This document shows, one piece after another, positions 1-8,191 of a stretch of DNA of 64,000 bases. The stretch comes from Cognataquiflexum nitidum. GTDB lineage: Bacteria > Bacteroidota > Bacteroidia > Cytophagales > Cyclobacteriaceae. Each line of letters opens with the position of its first letter. The first letter of the stretch is position 1. The DNA is taken from positions 30,244-94,243 of the forward strand of contig NZ_JAKZAM010000020.1 in the NCBI RefSeq assembly GCF_022538055.1. The letters are read 5' to 3'. A model generated the notes under the pieces. The model was not told the origin of the DNA, ran no database searches, and saw only the letters and a list, made by a program, of their open reading frames with translations. Position numbers and translations under genes: made by a program.

Positions 1-1
1 C

Positions 2-196
2 GGTTTTTTGAGCCACCTCAAAAAACATGAAGTACGGGATGAAATCATTGACCTGAGGGGTAAAGCAAGGTACCTCGCCATGCTCGAACATATCGTCGAA
101 GAGCATACAATCTATAAAACAAACGAAACCCTGATCGCAAACTTTCTGAGTCAATCGATCGGTTTTATCAAAGAACAACAAGCGATATTTATTTAA
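2..196 (+). CDS. C-terminal end of an unrecognised protein (cut by window edge)
   Basis: The reading frame is open to the left edge of the window and ends at a TAA at 194-196. An in-frame TTG at 8 is unlikely to be the real start, because the frame continues upstream of it. The visible 64 residues are mostly charged helix, with no motif that I recognise. The next gene follows after 10 bases on the same strand, so the two are probably co-transcribed and may act together. No function can be given. Confidence 0.6.
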   Translation, partial: GFLSHLKKHEVRDEIIDLRGKARYLAMLEHIVEEHTIYKTNETLIANFLSQSIGFIKEQQAIFI

Positions 197-206
197 TTAT
201 TTTCCT

Positions 207-1397
207 ATGATTCAGCAGCACCGGGAGTTTTTCAACCTAAACTTCAATGTGGAAAAATACCAAGCTTTTTTGGATGACCTTGCCTCTGACTTTGACTATT
301 TACCGACCTTCAGGGTAGCTGAGTCTCCTTTTTTTATTCCTGACAACCTCAAAGAACAGCTAATTGAAGGTTGTCAACATGTAGTCGATTTTATCAAGAG
401 GGAGGATTTCAATTCTTTGACTGAAAAATCGCTGAGCTTCAATTTCAATGTGCCAAATCAAGACCAACACACTCAATTTCTTGCCATCGACTTTGGCATC
501 TGCGAAGAGGATGGAAAGATCATTCCCAAATTAATCGAAGTGCAGGGATTTCCATCTGTGTTTAACTTTCAATACAATCTCTTTGAGAAAATAAAGAAGT
601 CCTATCCCTACCTCTCTGAATTCACACCATATTTCAACGGTTTGGATGCTGAAGGTTACCTGACCATTCTCAAAGAAACAATCCTAAACGGGCATAATCC
701 TGAGGAGGTCATCCTGCTCGAGATCGAACCTGAAAAGCAAAATACAAAAATTGATTTTTACTATTGCCAAAAGGATTTGGGGGTTCCATTTGTTTGCGTT
801 ACAGAAATTATCAAAAAAGGAAAACAACTTTTTTACACCAACTCAAAAGGTGTTGAGATCCAAGTCAAAAGGATTTATAACAGGGTGATTTTCGATGAGC
901 TTGAGGCCAGGAAAGACTTGAACATGCAATTCTCATTTTTGGAGGAGCTGGATGTGGAATGGGCAGGACACCCAAATTGGTTTTACCGCATCAGTAAATT
1001 TATCCTTCCTTACCTGAAAGGGCCTTATTTCATTGAGACCACTTTATTGAGCGAGTTGAAGGAAATCCCCGCTGATCTGGAAAATTACGTCTTAAAGCCA
1101 TTGTTTTCTTTTTCGGGCAGCGGCGTGATTTTTAATGTCAAAAAATCGGATGTTGAAGCAGTAAAAGACAAAGACCTCTTTATCCTTCAAAAAAAAGCAA
1201 AGTATGTTCCTGTTCTCCAAGCCATTGAAGGAAAAGTGAAAGCAGAGATTCGCATGTTGGCAGTATGGCCTGAGAAAAACGAGAACCCTACCCTGATCGG
1301 CAACCTTGTAAGGCTTAGCCGCGGGGAGATGATAGGTGTCAAATTTAACAAGGACAAAGATTGGGTGGGCGGAACGATAGGCTTGCTTGAAAAATAA
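207..1397 (+). CDS. ATP-grasp-like protein of unknown substrate
   Basis: A 396-residue soluble protein without a signal peptide. Its C-terminal third resembles an ATP-grasp nucleotide-binding half: a lysine-proline strand followed by a small-residue loop (VLKPLFSFSGSGV, near residue 293) and a late strand-loop with acidic, asparagine and arginine residues (near 345-375). The N-terminal half contains a block reading EVQGFPSVFNFQ near residue 112. This is reminiscent of glutathionylspermidine-synthase-like or other permuted ATP-grasp ligases, but I cannot identify the substrate. It follows an unknown gene by 10 bases and is followed at once by a repeat element. The fold is inferred from motif shape only. 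Confidence 0.6.
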   Translation: MIQQHREFFNLNFNVEKYQAFLDDLASDFDYLPTFRVAESPFFIPDNLKEQLIEGCQHVVDFIKREDFNSLTEKSLSFNFNVPNQDQHTQFLAIDFGICEEDGKIIPKLIEVQGFPSVFNFQYNLFEKIKKSYPYLSEFTPYFNGLDAEGYLTILKETILNGHNPEEVILLEIEPEKQNTKIDFYYCQKDLGVPFVCVTEIIKKGKQLFYTNSKGVEIQVKRIYNRVIFDELEARKDLNMQFSFLEELDVEWAGHPNWFYRISKFILPYLKGPYFIETTLLSELKEIPADLENYVLKPLFSFSGSGVIFNVKKSDVEAVKDKDLFILQKKAKYVPVLQAIEGKVKAEIRMLAVWPEKNENPTLIGNLVRLSRGEMIGVKFNKDKDWVGGTIGLLEK

Positions 1398-1398
1398 C

Positions 1399-1541
1399 AT
1401 GTGTATCCGCTTTCTTGCACGTAGCCAAACAATCATTTGTTGGAGGAGCCATTAAACACCCGGTGGACTGTCGTCTGTGGAAGAGGAAGCGTATTCGATA
1501 CAACCTCCTATAGCCCAACCGGCAACATTGCGGATATTCAT
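1399..1541 (+). repeat. 143-base intergenic element with imperfect inverted ends, copy 1
   Basis: The element begins ATGTGTATCCGC and ends near GCGGATATTCAT, so its ends are imperfect inverted repeats. It shares the core GTGGACTGTCGTCTGTGGA with copies at 44182-44324 (same orientation, same length) and 60159-60307 (opposite orientation). It sits immediately after a stop codon and is flanked on both sides by AAAAATAA-like sequence, which also occurs beside copy 2. It has no believable coding capacity. It is probably a MITE-like or REP-like non-autonomous element inserted in the space between two convergent genes. Confidence 0.75.
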
Positions 1542-1553
1542 AAAAAATAAAAG

Positions 1554-2333
1554 CTATTGCTTTCCTAGCAATGTCTCAAGAGGAACAATCTGGTAGCCTG
1601 ATTTTTTAAGTCTATCTATCAGTTGGGGCAGGCAATTATAAAACTTGTCCGTCCGCTTTTCTCCAACGCCTACATGCATCAGGAGGATAAAACCATTTAA
1701 TCCTTCGGGGTTCTTCTCCTCATATTCCCAGATACTTTCATAAATCTCTTTTGAACTGATATAATTGGACATACTTGGTTCTGTATAGTCTGCCTGGGTC
1801 CTGGTTCCCGATGAAAAATTGATCAGTTGAAAACCAAGCTTCGTAGTCCATTCACTGATTCTCTCATTGTAATACTCATATGGAGGTAAAAAATAAATGG
1901 TGTTTTCCTGCTCAATTCCAAATCTTTTCATCTCTTCATAATTGTCCAACAGATCCTTCGAAAATGTATACCTATCTAGCAAAAGCTGACTTCTATCCTC
2001 CCAAGAACAGTATAGAAGATGTTTGTCGGAATGGGCACCAAGAAAATGACCGTGGTACTTGATGGCTTTGATAAGTTTTTCAAACTCATGGTTCCTATAA
2101 AAATCCCCTGTGAAAAAAAACGATGCCTTCACCTTGTTTTTTTCTAGGGTCTTTAAAATATCCCAACCTCCCTCCGCAAATTCATGTCCTGTCAAAACCA
2201 AGGAAACCTGTTTTTTAGACTTATCACCCCTGACGATCCCGTCATACAAATATTGGTTTTGACAAAACGATTCCTGATAAAAAGAAAGAAGAAAAGCCAT
2301 AAAAAGGCCTAAAAAGGTTCGTTTTGTTTTCAT
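1554..2333 (-). CDS. exported polysaccharide deacetylase-like protein
   Basis: A 259-residue protein; I place the start at the ATG at 2333 because a clear signal peptide (MKTKRTFLGLF..., ending near SFCQ) begins there, whereas a longer frame would put 22 polar residues in front of it. The NodB fold is suggested by four features: the motif-1 region followed by VKASFFFTGDF, the metal-binding HSDKH near residue 100, FLPPYEYYN near 147 and ILLMHVG near 215. The usual TFDDG of motif 1 is replaced by LTGHE, so the canonical catalytic aspartate is missing and the activity may be altered. The gene converges on the ATP-grasp-like gene across the repeat element. Confidence 0.75.
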   Translation of the reverse strand: MKTKRTFLGLFMAFLLSFYQESFCQNQYLYDGIVRGDKSKKQVSLVLTGHEFAEGGWDILKTLEKNKVKASFFFTGDFYRNHEFEKLIKAIKYHGHFLGAHSDKHLLYCSWEDRSQLLLDRYTFSKDLLDNYEEMKRFGIEQENTIYFLPPYEYYNERISEWTTKLGFQLINFSSGTRTQADYTEPSMSNYISSKEIYESIWEYEEKNPEGLNGFILLMHVGVGEKRTDKFYNCLPQLIDRLKKSGYQIVPLETLLGKQ

Positions 2334-2677
2334 GAGAGATAGGGCTTGTTTTTTGCCTTTTGGGTTTGTTCCAAAAAGCCTTCTCGGTCCAATTGGCACC
2401 GAACAGAAAATTAACTATGGTTTAAATTGATCTGAATTAGATGAATGTCCTTTTTTATGGTATCCGGTTAGGCCTAAAAACATGTGAAAGGTGAACGATT
2501 GCTTAGGGGTGATTTCAATTTACTCGCGAGATTTCACACAATATTCCAATAAATTTGAATAATTCAAAATAAAGAAACACCATCTGTTTAAAATCACTTT
2601 ATTTTTAGAATCTTTTTGATAGTTTCATGTCTTTAAATCTTTTGAGCATATATTTACCGCAATCACATTTCCAACCA
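2334..2677. other. divergent intergenic region, AT-rich
   Basis: 344 bases between the divergently read deacetylase and transhydrogenase genes. It must hold both promoters, but I see no convincing promoter, riboswitch or repeat. An in-frame upstream ATG for pntAA lies at 2627. Confidence 0.4.
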
Positions 2678-3802
2678 ATGATAATAGGGATTTTAAAAGA
2701 ACCCCAAGACGAGTCCAGAGTAGCTCTTTTGCCTGAAGCGGTAAAAACTCTCATCAGCTGGAAAGTCTCGGTACGGGTAGAAACAAATGCAGGCGCGCGA
2801 GCCTATGCATCGGATGAACTTTATAAAGAGTCCGGCGCAGAAATCCACAGCAGAGAGGAGATTCTGTCACAATCAGATGTTGTGATCGGAATCCAACCAA
2901 TTTCCCAAACAGAAATTACAGCCTTGAAACCTGAAGCCATCCTGATGGGGCAAATGGGTGCTCTTTTCAACCCAGAACTTACCTCCTACCTAATCCAACA
3001 GAAAAAAACTGCATTCAGTATGGAGTTGGTTCCGAGGACAACCCGCGCTCAATCCATGGATGTGCTTTCATCTATGGCCACTGTAACCGGATACAAAGCA
3101 GTATTGATGGCTGCCAATCTTCTTCCCAGGTTCTTCCCGATGTTTATGACTGCCGCAGGAAGTATCACGCCTGCGAGGGTATTGATTTTGGGTGCCGGTG
3201 TGGCGGGCTTGCAAGCCATCGCTACATCAAGGAGGTTGGGAGCTTCTGTTTTTGCATTCGATGTCAGGCAGGCGGCTAAAGAGGAAGTGCTTTCCTTGGG
3301 AGCCAAATTTGTCGATGTCGAAGGCGCCAAGGAGGACAAAGGAGCGGGAGGATATGCTGTCGAACAAACTCCGGAGTACATCCAAAAACAAAAAGACACC
3401 ATCCATGAACATGCCACCAAGGCAGATATCATCATCACTACAGCCCAGATTCCTGGAAGAAAAGCGCCTCAATTGGTAGAAGAAAGAACCGTCAGGGCTA
3501 TGAAGCCGGGTTCGGTGATCATTGACCTTGCTGCTTCCTCAGGCGGAAACTGTGCGCTTTCCCAACCGGATCAAACTGTGGAAATCAACGGCGTGCGCAT
3601 CGTTGGAGTTGGAAATCTCGCATCAAGCATGCCACAGGATGCAAGCAAGATGTATGGCAAAAATTACCTAAACTTTCTCAAATTGATCATCAAGGACGGA
3701 AACATCAACCTTAATTTTGAAGATGACATCGTCACAGGCACCTGTGTCTGTCATGCAGGCAACCCGATCAGTCCAAGAATTATTCAAATGCAAAACAACT
3801 GA
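2678..3802 (+). CDS. pntAA: NAD(P) transhydrogenase subunit alpha, soluble NAD(H)-binding part
   Basis: Domain I of the proton-translocating nicotinamide nucleotide transhydrogenase, which binds NAD(H) at the cytoplasmic face. The 374-residue form starts at the ATG at 2678, giving the family N-terminus MIIGILKEPQDESRVALLPE; an in-frame ATG at 2627 would add 17 untypical residues. Diagnostic features are RTTRAQSMDVLSSMA near residue 125 and the Rossmann loop LILGAGVAGLQA near 170. The subunit stops before the membrane part, which is encoded separately by the next gene two bases downstream. Such three-gene systems (alpha-1, alpha-2, beta) are known from Rhodospirillum and many Bacteroidota. The complex uses the proton gradient to make NADPH. 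Confidence 0.95.
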   Translation: MIIGILKEPQDESRVALLPEAVKTLISWKVSVRVETNAGARAYASDELYKESGAEIHSREEILSQSDVVIGIQPISQTEITALKPEAILMGQMGALFNPELTSYLIQQKKTAFSMELVPRTTRAQSMDVLSSMATVTGYKAVLMAANLLPRFFPMFMTAAGSITPARVLILGAGVAGLQAIATSRRLGASVFAFDVRQAAKEEVLSLGAKFVDVEGAKEDKGAGGYAVEQTPEYIQKQKDTIHEHATKADIIITTAQIPGRKAPQLVEERTVRAMKPGSVIIDLAASSGGNCALSQPDQTVEINGVRIVGVGNLASSMPQDASKMYGKNYLNFLKLIIKDGNINLNFEDDIVTGTCVCHAGNPISPRIIQMQNN

Positions 3803-3804
3803 CC

Positions 3805-4122
3805 ATGGAACAAGTGTTAAGTTATATAGGCGAAAATATGGAGATGGTTTATTTCCTGCTGTTAGCCATCCTTTTGGGCGTGGAAGTGATTTCCAACGTC
3901 CCAGCTATCCTTCATACCCCCTTGATGTCCGGAGCCAATGCGATACACGGAGTAGTAGTGGTAGGTGCCATCATTGTCATGCTTCAGGCTTCTCCCGACA
4001 ATTACCTCGCTTTGTCAGTCGGCTTCTTGGCTGTATTGGTAGGCACATTGAATGTCATCGGTGGATTTGTGGTTACCGACAGAATGTTAGAGATGTTCAA
4101 GAAAAAACCTAAGAAATCATGA
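3805..4122 (+). CDS. pntAB: NAD(P) transhydrogenase subunit alpha-2, membrane part
   Basis: A 105-residue membrane protein corresponding to the C-terminal transmembrane segment of PntA. Three hydrophobic helices are visible (about residues 14-35, 45-62 and 68-90), and the HTPLMSGANAIHG motif is typical of transhydrogenase domain II. It lies two bases after pntAA, and its stop overlaps the pntB start in ATGA, so the three subunits are translationally linked. Confidence 0.93.
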   Translation: MEQVLSYIGENMEMVYFLLLAILLGVEVISNVPAILHTPLMSGANAIHGVVVVGAIIVMLQASPDNYLALSVGFLAVLVGTLNVIGGFVVTDRMLEMFKKKPKKS

Positions 4123-5519
4123 CGCTCAACATACTAGAAATCAGTTACCTCATCGCATCCCTGACATTTATCTTGGGATTGAAAATGCTCAGCAATCCGG
4201 ATTCAGCTAGAAAGGGAAACCTCATCGCGGCTGCCGGCATGCTTATCGCCATTATTGCGACCATCACCCTATATCAGGATTATGATTCGGGAAAATTGAT
4301 CAATTACGGGTTGATCTTCCTGGGATTGATCATCGGAACCGTCATCGGAACCATCATGGCAAAAAAGGTTCAAATGACTTCCATGCCCCAAATGGTGTCT
4401 TTCTTCAACGGGATGGGCGGTGCCTGCGCGGCTTTGATCGCGATCATCGAATTCCAACACCATCAGCACAGTACCGTAACCGGTTTTGATGGGGAACTGT
4501 TGGTGATGCTTTTGGGCCTTTTGATCGGTTCGGTTTCATTTTCCGGTTCTATTATTGCCTACGGCAAACTGGAAGGAAAAATCCAGGACAAAGTATTGCC
4601 GCTGAACCAAGTCATCAGCATGGTCATGTTAGGAGCAATTGTGGTATTGATCGTATACCAAATGGTAAGCGGTTCTGACCCCCTTCTATTCTATGTCCTT
4701 CTTGGTATTGCCTTGGTTTACGGCGTCTTGTTTGTAATGCCAATAGGTGGTGCAGACATGCCGGTTGTGATCTCCCTATTGAATTCATTTACAGGCATGG
4801 CTGCGGCTTTTGGGGGTTTCCTTTATGGCAACAAAGCCATGCTGACAGGAGGTATTTTGGTCGGTTCGGCAGGAACAATCCTGACCATCCTCATGTGTAA
4901 AGCGATGAACAGGTCCTTGACCAATGTATTGCTTGGAGCTTTTGGAGGAGCAGCCGCAGGAGGAGCGAAATCAGCAAGCGGAGACCAAACCGTAAGAGAA
5001 ATCAATATTTCGGATACAGCCGTATTGCTTTCCTATTCACAAAGTGTTGTAATCGTACCGGGATACGGATTGGCAGTAGCACAGGCGCAGCATATTTGCC
5101 ATGAACTCGAAAAATTATTGGAGGAAAAGGGAGTTGAAGTCAATTATGCCATCCATCCGGTGGCGGGACGTATGCCCGGCCACATGAACGTGCTTTTGGC
5201 GGAAGCTGATGTACCTTATGAAAGGATGCAGGAAATGGAAGAGATCAATTCCAAGTTTGCCAACACAGACGTGGTGGTGGTCATTGGGGCCAATGACGTG
5301 GTCAATCCAGCTGCCAAGAATGACCCTTCCTCTCCGATATATGGCATGCCAATCCTCGAAGTCGACCAAGCCAAAAATGTAATCATCCTCAAAAGAGGTA
5401 TGGCGGCAGGTTATGCCGGTATAGAAAATGAACTCTTCTTCTATCCAAAAACCAGAATGCTTTTTGGAGATGCAAAAGCCACACTACAAAAACTAACTGC
5501 TGAGGTGAAAGAAGTGTAA
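4119..5519 (+). CDS. pntB: NAD(P) transhydrogenase subunit beta
   Basis: A 466-residue subunit. The N-terminal two thirds is a bundle of hydrophobic helices forming the proton channel (domain II), and the C-terminal part from about residue 290 is the NADP(H)-binding domain III, with VPGYGLAVAQAQH near 310 and VVVIGANDVVNPAA near 388. Length is normal for the family. The ATG overlaps the pntAB stop by four bases (ATGA). A probable terminator lies about 105 bases downstream. Confidence 0.96.
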   Translation: MTLNILEISYLIASLTFILGLKMLSNPDSARKGNLIAAAGMLIAIIATITLYQDYDSGKLINYGLIFLGLIIGTVIGTIMAKKVQMTSMPQMVSFFNGMGGACAALIAIIEFQHHQHSTVTGFDGELLVMLLGLLIGSVSFSGSIIAYGKLEGKIQDKVLPLNQVISMVMLGAIVVLIVYQMVSGSDPLLFYVLLGIALVYGVLFVMPIGGADMPVVISLLNSFTGMAAAFGGFLYGNKAMLTGGILVGSAGTILTILMCKAMNRSLTNVLLGAFGGAAAGGAKSASGDQTVREINISDTAVLLSYSQSVVIVPGYGLAVAQAQHICHELEKLLEEKGVEVNYAIHPVAGRMPGHMNVLLAEADVPYERMQEMEEINSKFANTDVVVVIGANDVVNPAAKNDPSSPIYGMPILEVDQAKNVIILKRGMAAGYAGIENELFFYPKTRMLFGDAKATLQKLTAEVKEV

Positions 5520-5624
5520 AAAATTGTCCGATGACGGATGACAGATTTTTTGCAATTCTTTAATCTCTGCTGGGTTAATAACTGAAATCAGAATTTAAAA
5601 TAAACCTCTTACTTCATGAAGACA

Positions 5625-5656
5625 AAAAAGCCCTCGCTAACAAGCTTGGGCTTTTT
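5625..5656 (+). terminator. stem-loop terminator after pntB
   Basis: AAAAAGCCC (5625-5633) pairs with GGGCTTTTT (5648-5656) around a 14-base loop; the T-run forms the right arm. It lies about 105 bases after the pntB stop. Confidence 0.65.
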
Positions 5657-5983
5657 GCTTTTAGACTAATAAGAAAAACCCATCGGCTAATCAAAATTTC
5701 CTAGAGAAAATTGAAACAAGCATTTTGGCTAATCAAAATTCTTAAAAAAAACTGCCTTTTCTTCCCAATTAGATCAGCGAAGAGAAAGCAGTTTAGATGA
5801 TTTGATCTAATTCTACTAAAATATGCATATATGCATTGATTTCAGTAAAATGATTTTCCAATTTAAAGCATGGCCGGAAACCATAATGGACGGTACATCG
5901 GTCTTCCGACTTCCGTCTTCCAACCCGTTTGTGGAAGATTATTGGCCTCCTGGCAAAGTAGCGGACAACCAAAATAAATAGAT
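5657..5983. other. intergenic region with short repeats and a 14-base palindrome
   Basis: No gene is visible. The stretch holds two copies of GGCTAATCAAAATT (5685 and 5727), an imperfect hairpin at about 5749-5792 (arms starting AACTGCCTTTTCTTC), and the perfect palindrome ATGCATATATGCAT at 5823-5836. The hairpin could serve the minus-strand epimerase gene or be an unrelated repeat remnant. Confidence 0.4.
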
Positions 5984-7111
5984 CTACCTAACCCCAAAAA
6001 CATATTCGATCTTATGGCTGTAAGTTTCTCCCGGATTCAACCTTGCTGTAGGGAAATCAGGGCGGTTTGGAGAATCGGGAAAAAACTGAGGCTCAAGGCA
6101 AAAACCATAGTTTTTGGTGTAAGTCACTCCATTGGTAGTCTGCTTGCCATCCAGGAAATTTCCTGTATAAAACTGCACACCGGGCATATTGGAATACATC
6201 GTAAAGACCCTTCCTGTACCTGCATGATAGGCTTCCGCCATTTTGGTAAGCTGGCCATCGTGTTCTTTTTTCACGACAAAATTATGGTCATAGCCGCTTC
6301 CTGTATCGGCAATTCTTTCGCCGATTTTGTGTGGGGTAGTAAAATCAAAAGGAGTACCCGCCACAGGCGCAATCTCTCCTGTCGGTATCAGACCGGCATC
6401 CACGGGTGTATAGTTCTCGGCAAAAATGGTCATCTCGTGTCCAAGAATATCCTCTTTCATATCGCTCAGGTTGAAATATCCATGTTGCGTGATATTGACG
6501 ACAGTCGGTTTGTCCGTCTTTGACTCGATGTCAATGGATAGTTTATTGTCCTTGGCCAAAATAAAAGTCATCGTCGTAGTCAAAGTTCCGGGATAGCCTT
6601 CTTCGCCATCAGCACTGACATAAGTCATTTTGACTCCCACAGCATCTTCGAGTTCAAGCATTTCAGCGTCCCAGATTCTTTGGTTGAAACCGACTTCTCC
6701 TCCATGCAGGTGGTTTTCACCGTTATTGGTAGCCAAGGTATATGTCTGCCCATCCAAATCAAATTTTCCTTTGGCGATTCTATTGGCATACCTTCCTGCT
6801 GTCGCGCCAAAAAAGTAACTGTCTGTGACGAAATCTTCTACTTTATTGTAAGTAAGCATGACATTTCCTGAATTGCCGTCACGGTCAGGCACAAATATCC
6901 TTGAAATCGTCGCCCCGTAGTTGGTCAGTTCTACTTCCATGCCATTCCCGTTTTTTAGGTTAAAGACCTCGGCATTTTTGCCATTCATTTGGATATTTTT
7001 TACCATAACTTCAAATTTGATTTGTTCTTCCACCTTTTGCTCTTTTGGGGCTTGGCAGGAAATAATGCTATAAAATAAGATGAGAGTGAATAAATAGGTT
7101 AAGTTTTTCAT
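5984..7111 (-). CDS. galM: aldose 1-epimerase, lipoprotein
   Basis: Mutarotase that interconverts alpha and beta anomers of galactose, glucose and similar sugars. The 375-residue protein begins with a lipoprotein signal (lipobox SIISC, Cys19), so it acts at the outside face of a membrane rather than in the cytosol, as is common in Bacteroidota. Family motifs are clear: GATISRIFVPDRDG near 66-79, NGENHLHGG near 130-138, TQHGYFNLS near 208 and LEPQFFPDSPN near 342, supplying the catalytic His and Glu. It stands alone and is read toward a repeat-containing gap. A role in uptake of plant- or algal-derived sugars is inferred. Confidence 0.92.
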   Translation of the reverse strand: MKNLTYLFTLILFYSIISCQAPKEQKVEEQIKFEVMVKNIQMNGKNAEVFNLKNGNGMEVELTNYGATISRIFVPDRDGNSGNVMLTYNKVEDFVTDSYFFGATAGRYANRIAKGKFDLDGQTYTLATNNGENHLHGGEVGFNQRIWDAEMLELEDAVGVKMTYVSADGEEGYPGTLTTTMTFILAKDNKLSIDIESKTDKPTVVNITQHGYFNLSDMKEDILGHEMTIFAENYTPVDAGLIPTGEIAPVAGTPFDFTTPHKIGERIADTGSGYDHNFVVKKEHDGQLTKMAEAYHAGTGRVFTMYSNMPGVQFYTGNFLDGKQTTNGVTYTKNYGFCLEPQFFPDSPNRPDFPTARLNPGETYSHKIEYVFGVR

Positions 7112-7237
7112 TTTGGAGGGTTTATTAGGTAATATAAAACTAAATACCAGAAAATGAGCTCTATTTTAGGTGAAAATCAATCACAGCATTTTCAGTGGCT
7201 TCATTTTTGGAAGTAAGGTAGAAAAACTGTTCCAACT

Positions 7238-8086
7238 ATGAAAAAAATCATCTTATTATCATTGGCTGTAGCCACTTTAAGTGTATCCTGTGTTTCCAAA
7301 AAGAAATACGTCCAACTTCAGAACGACAAATTCCAAACCGAAGCTGCTTTGGCAGAGACACGTCAGCAAAAAGAAGCTTTAGAAGCTGAAAAACAAGTTT
7401 TGGAAGATAAAATGGGAAGAATCGAAGCCCGCGTAGCTGAGTACAATAGCAGAATCAATTCATTGAAAGAAGAAAGCGACTCTAAATTCAATTTGGATGG
7501 AAAAACTCCCATGTCCAATGACACTAGAGGAAAACTCAATGCAACTTTGGCCAATGTATCTGCTGCAGAACTTGAGGGAGCAAACAACCTGGAAGATTCC
7601 ATCAATGTGGCGATTTCCCACAACCTAAAAAAATCCATTACTGACGGTACAGCCGAGCAAAATGATGACATTCAGATCACTGTAGACAAAACAGTCGTAA
7701 TGATCAATGTATCTGACAGACTTTTATTTAATACAGGTAGCTATCAGGTATCCCGAAATGCTGATGGCTTGCTCAAAAAATTAGCCGAAGTCATCAACTC
7801 AGAACCTTCTCTTGAGGTGATGATCGAAGGTCATACTGACCCTAGAACAATCCAGACCGGTGTACTCCAGGACAATTGGGATCTAAGTGTCAAGAGAGCA
7901 ACTTCTATCGTAAGGATACTAGAAACCAAATACAAGGTGGCACCTGAAAAAATGATCGCTGCAGGTAGAGCTAGCTACATACCTTTAGTAGAAAACGACA
8001 GCAAAGAAAACATGGCCAAAAACAGAAGGACCAGAATCGTTCTCATACCTGATATGGATAAGTTCTTTGCCATGATTGAGAATTGA
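7238..8086 (+). CDS. OmpA-family lipoprotein with coiled coil
   Basis: A 282-residue protein with a lipoprotein signal (lipobox LSVSC, Cys18), a charged coiled coil of about residues 25-82, a linker, and a C-terminal OmpA-like peptidoglycan-binding domain from about 150 (VMIEGHTDPR near 200, NWDLSVKRA near 218, NRRTRIVLIP near 265). Proteins of this type tie the outer membrane to peptidoglycan. It is divergent from galM, with 126 bases between them, and is followed by a strong terminator. Confidence 0.9.
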   Translation: MKKIILLSLAVATLSVSCVSKKKYVQLQNDKFQTEAALAETRQQKEALEAEKQVLEDKMGRIEARVAEYNSRINSLKEESDSKFNLDGKTPMSNDTRGKLNATLANVSAAELEGANNLEDSINVAISHNLKKSITDGTAEQNDDIQITVDKTVVMINVSDRLLFNTGSYQVSRNADGLLKKLAEVINSEPSLEVMIEGHTDPRTIQTGVLQDNWDLSVKRATSIVRILETKYKVAPEKMIAAGRASYIPLVENDSKENMAKNRRTRIVLIPDMDKFFAMIEN

Positions 8087-8127
8087 GATTTTCAAAAAAA
8101 CTAAACCAGAAACCATAATAAAAATTC

Positions 8128-8156
8128 AAAAGCCGGGAAAATTCCCGGCTTTTTTT
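8128..8156 (+). terminator. strong hairpin terminator after the OmpA lipoprotein
   Basis: AAAGCCGGGAA and TTCCCGGCTTT form a perfect stem around an AA loop, followed by a T-run. The A-run before it lets it also work for the minus-strand gene ending at 8192. Confidence 0.88.
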
Positions 8157-8191
8157 GGAATAGAATTTCACATTTCCATCATTATTTTTTT

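Noticed and set aside
3717..4112. Long plus-strand frame across the pntAA-pntAB junction
   Set aside because: It overlaps two certain transhydrogenase genes in another frame and has an Arg/Ser/Cys-rich composition typical of a shadow frame.
5684..5740. Twofold GGCTAATCAAAATT as an insertion target duplication
   Set aside because: The copies are 42 bases apart with nothing insertion-like between them.
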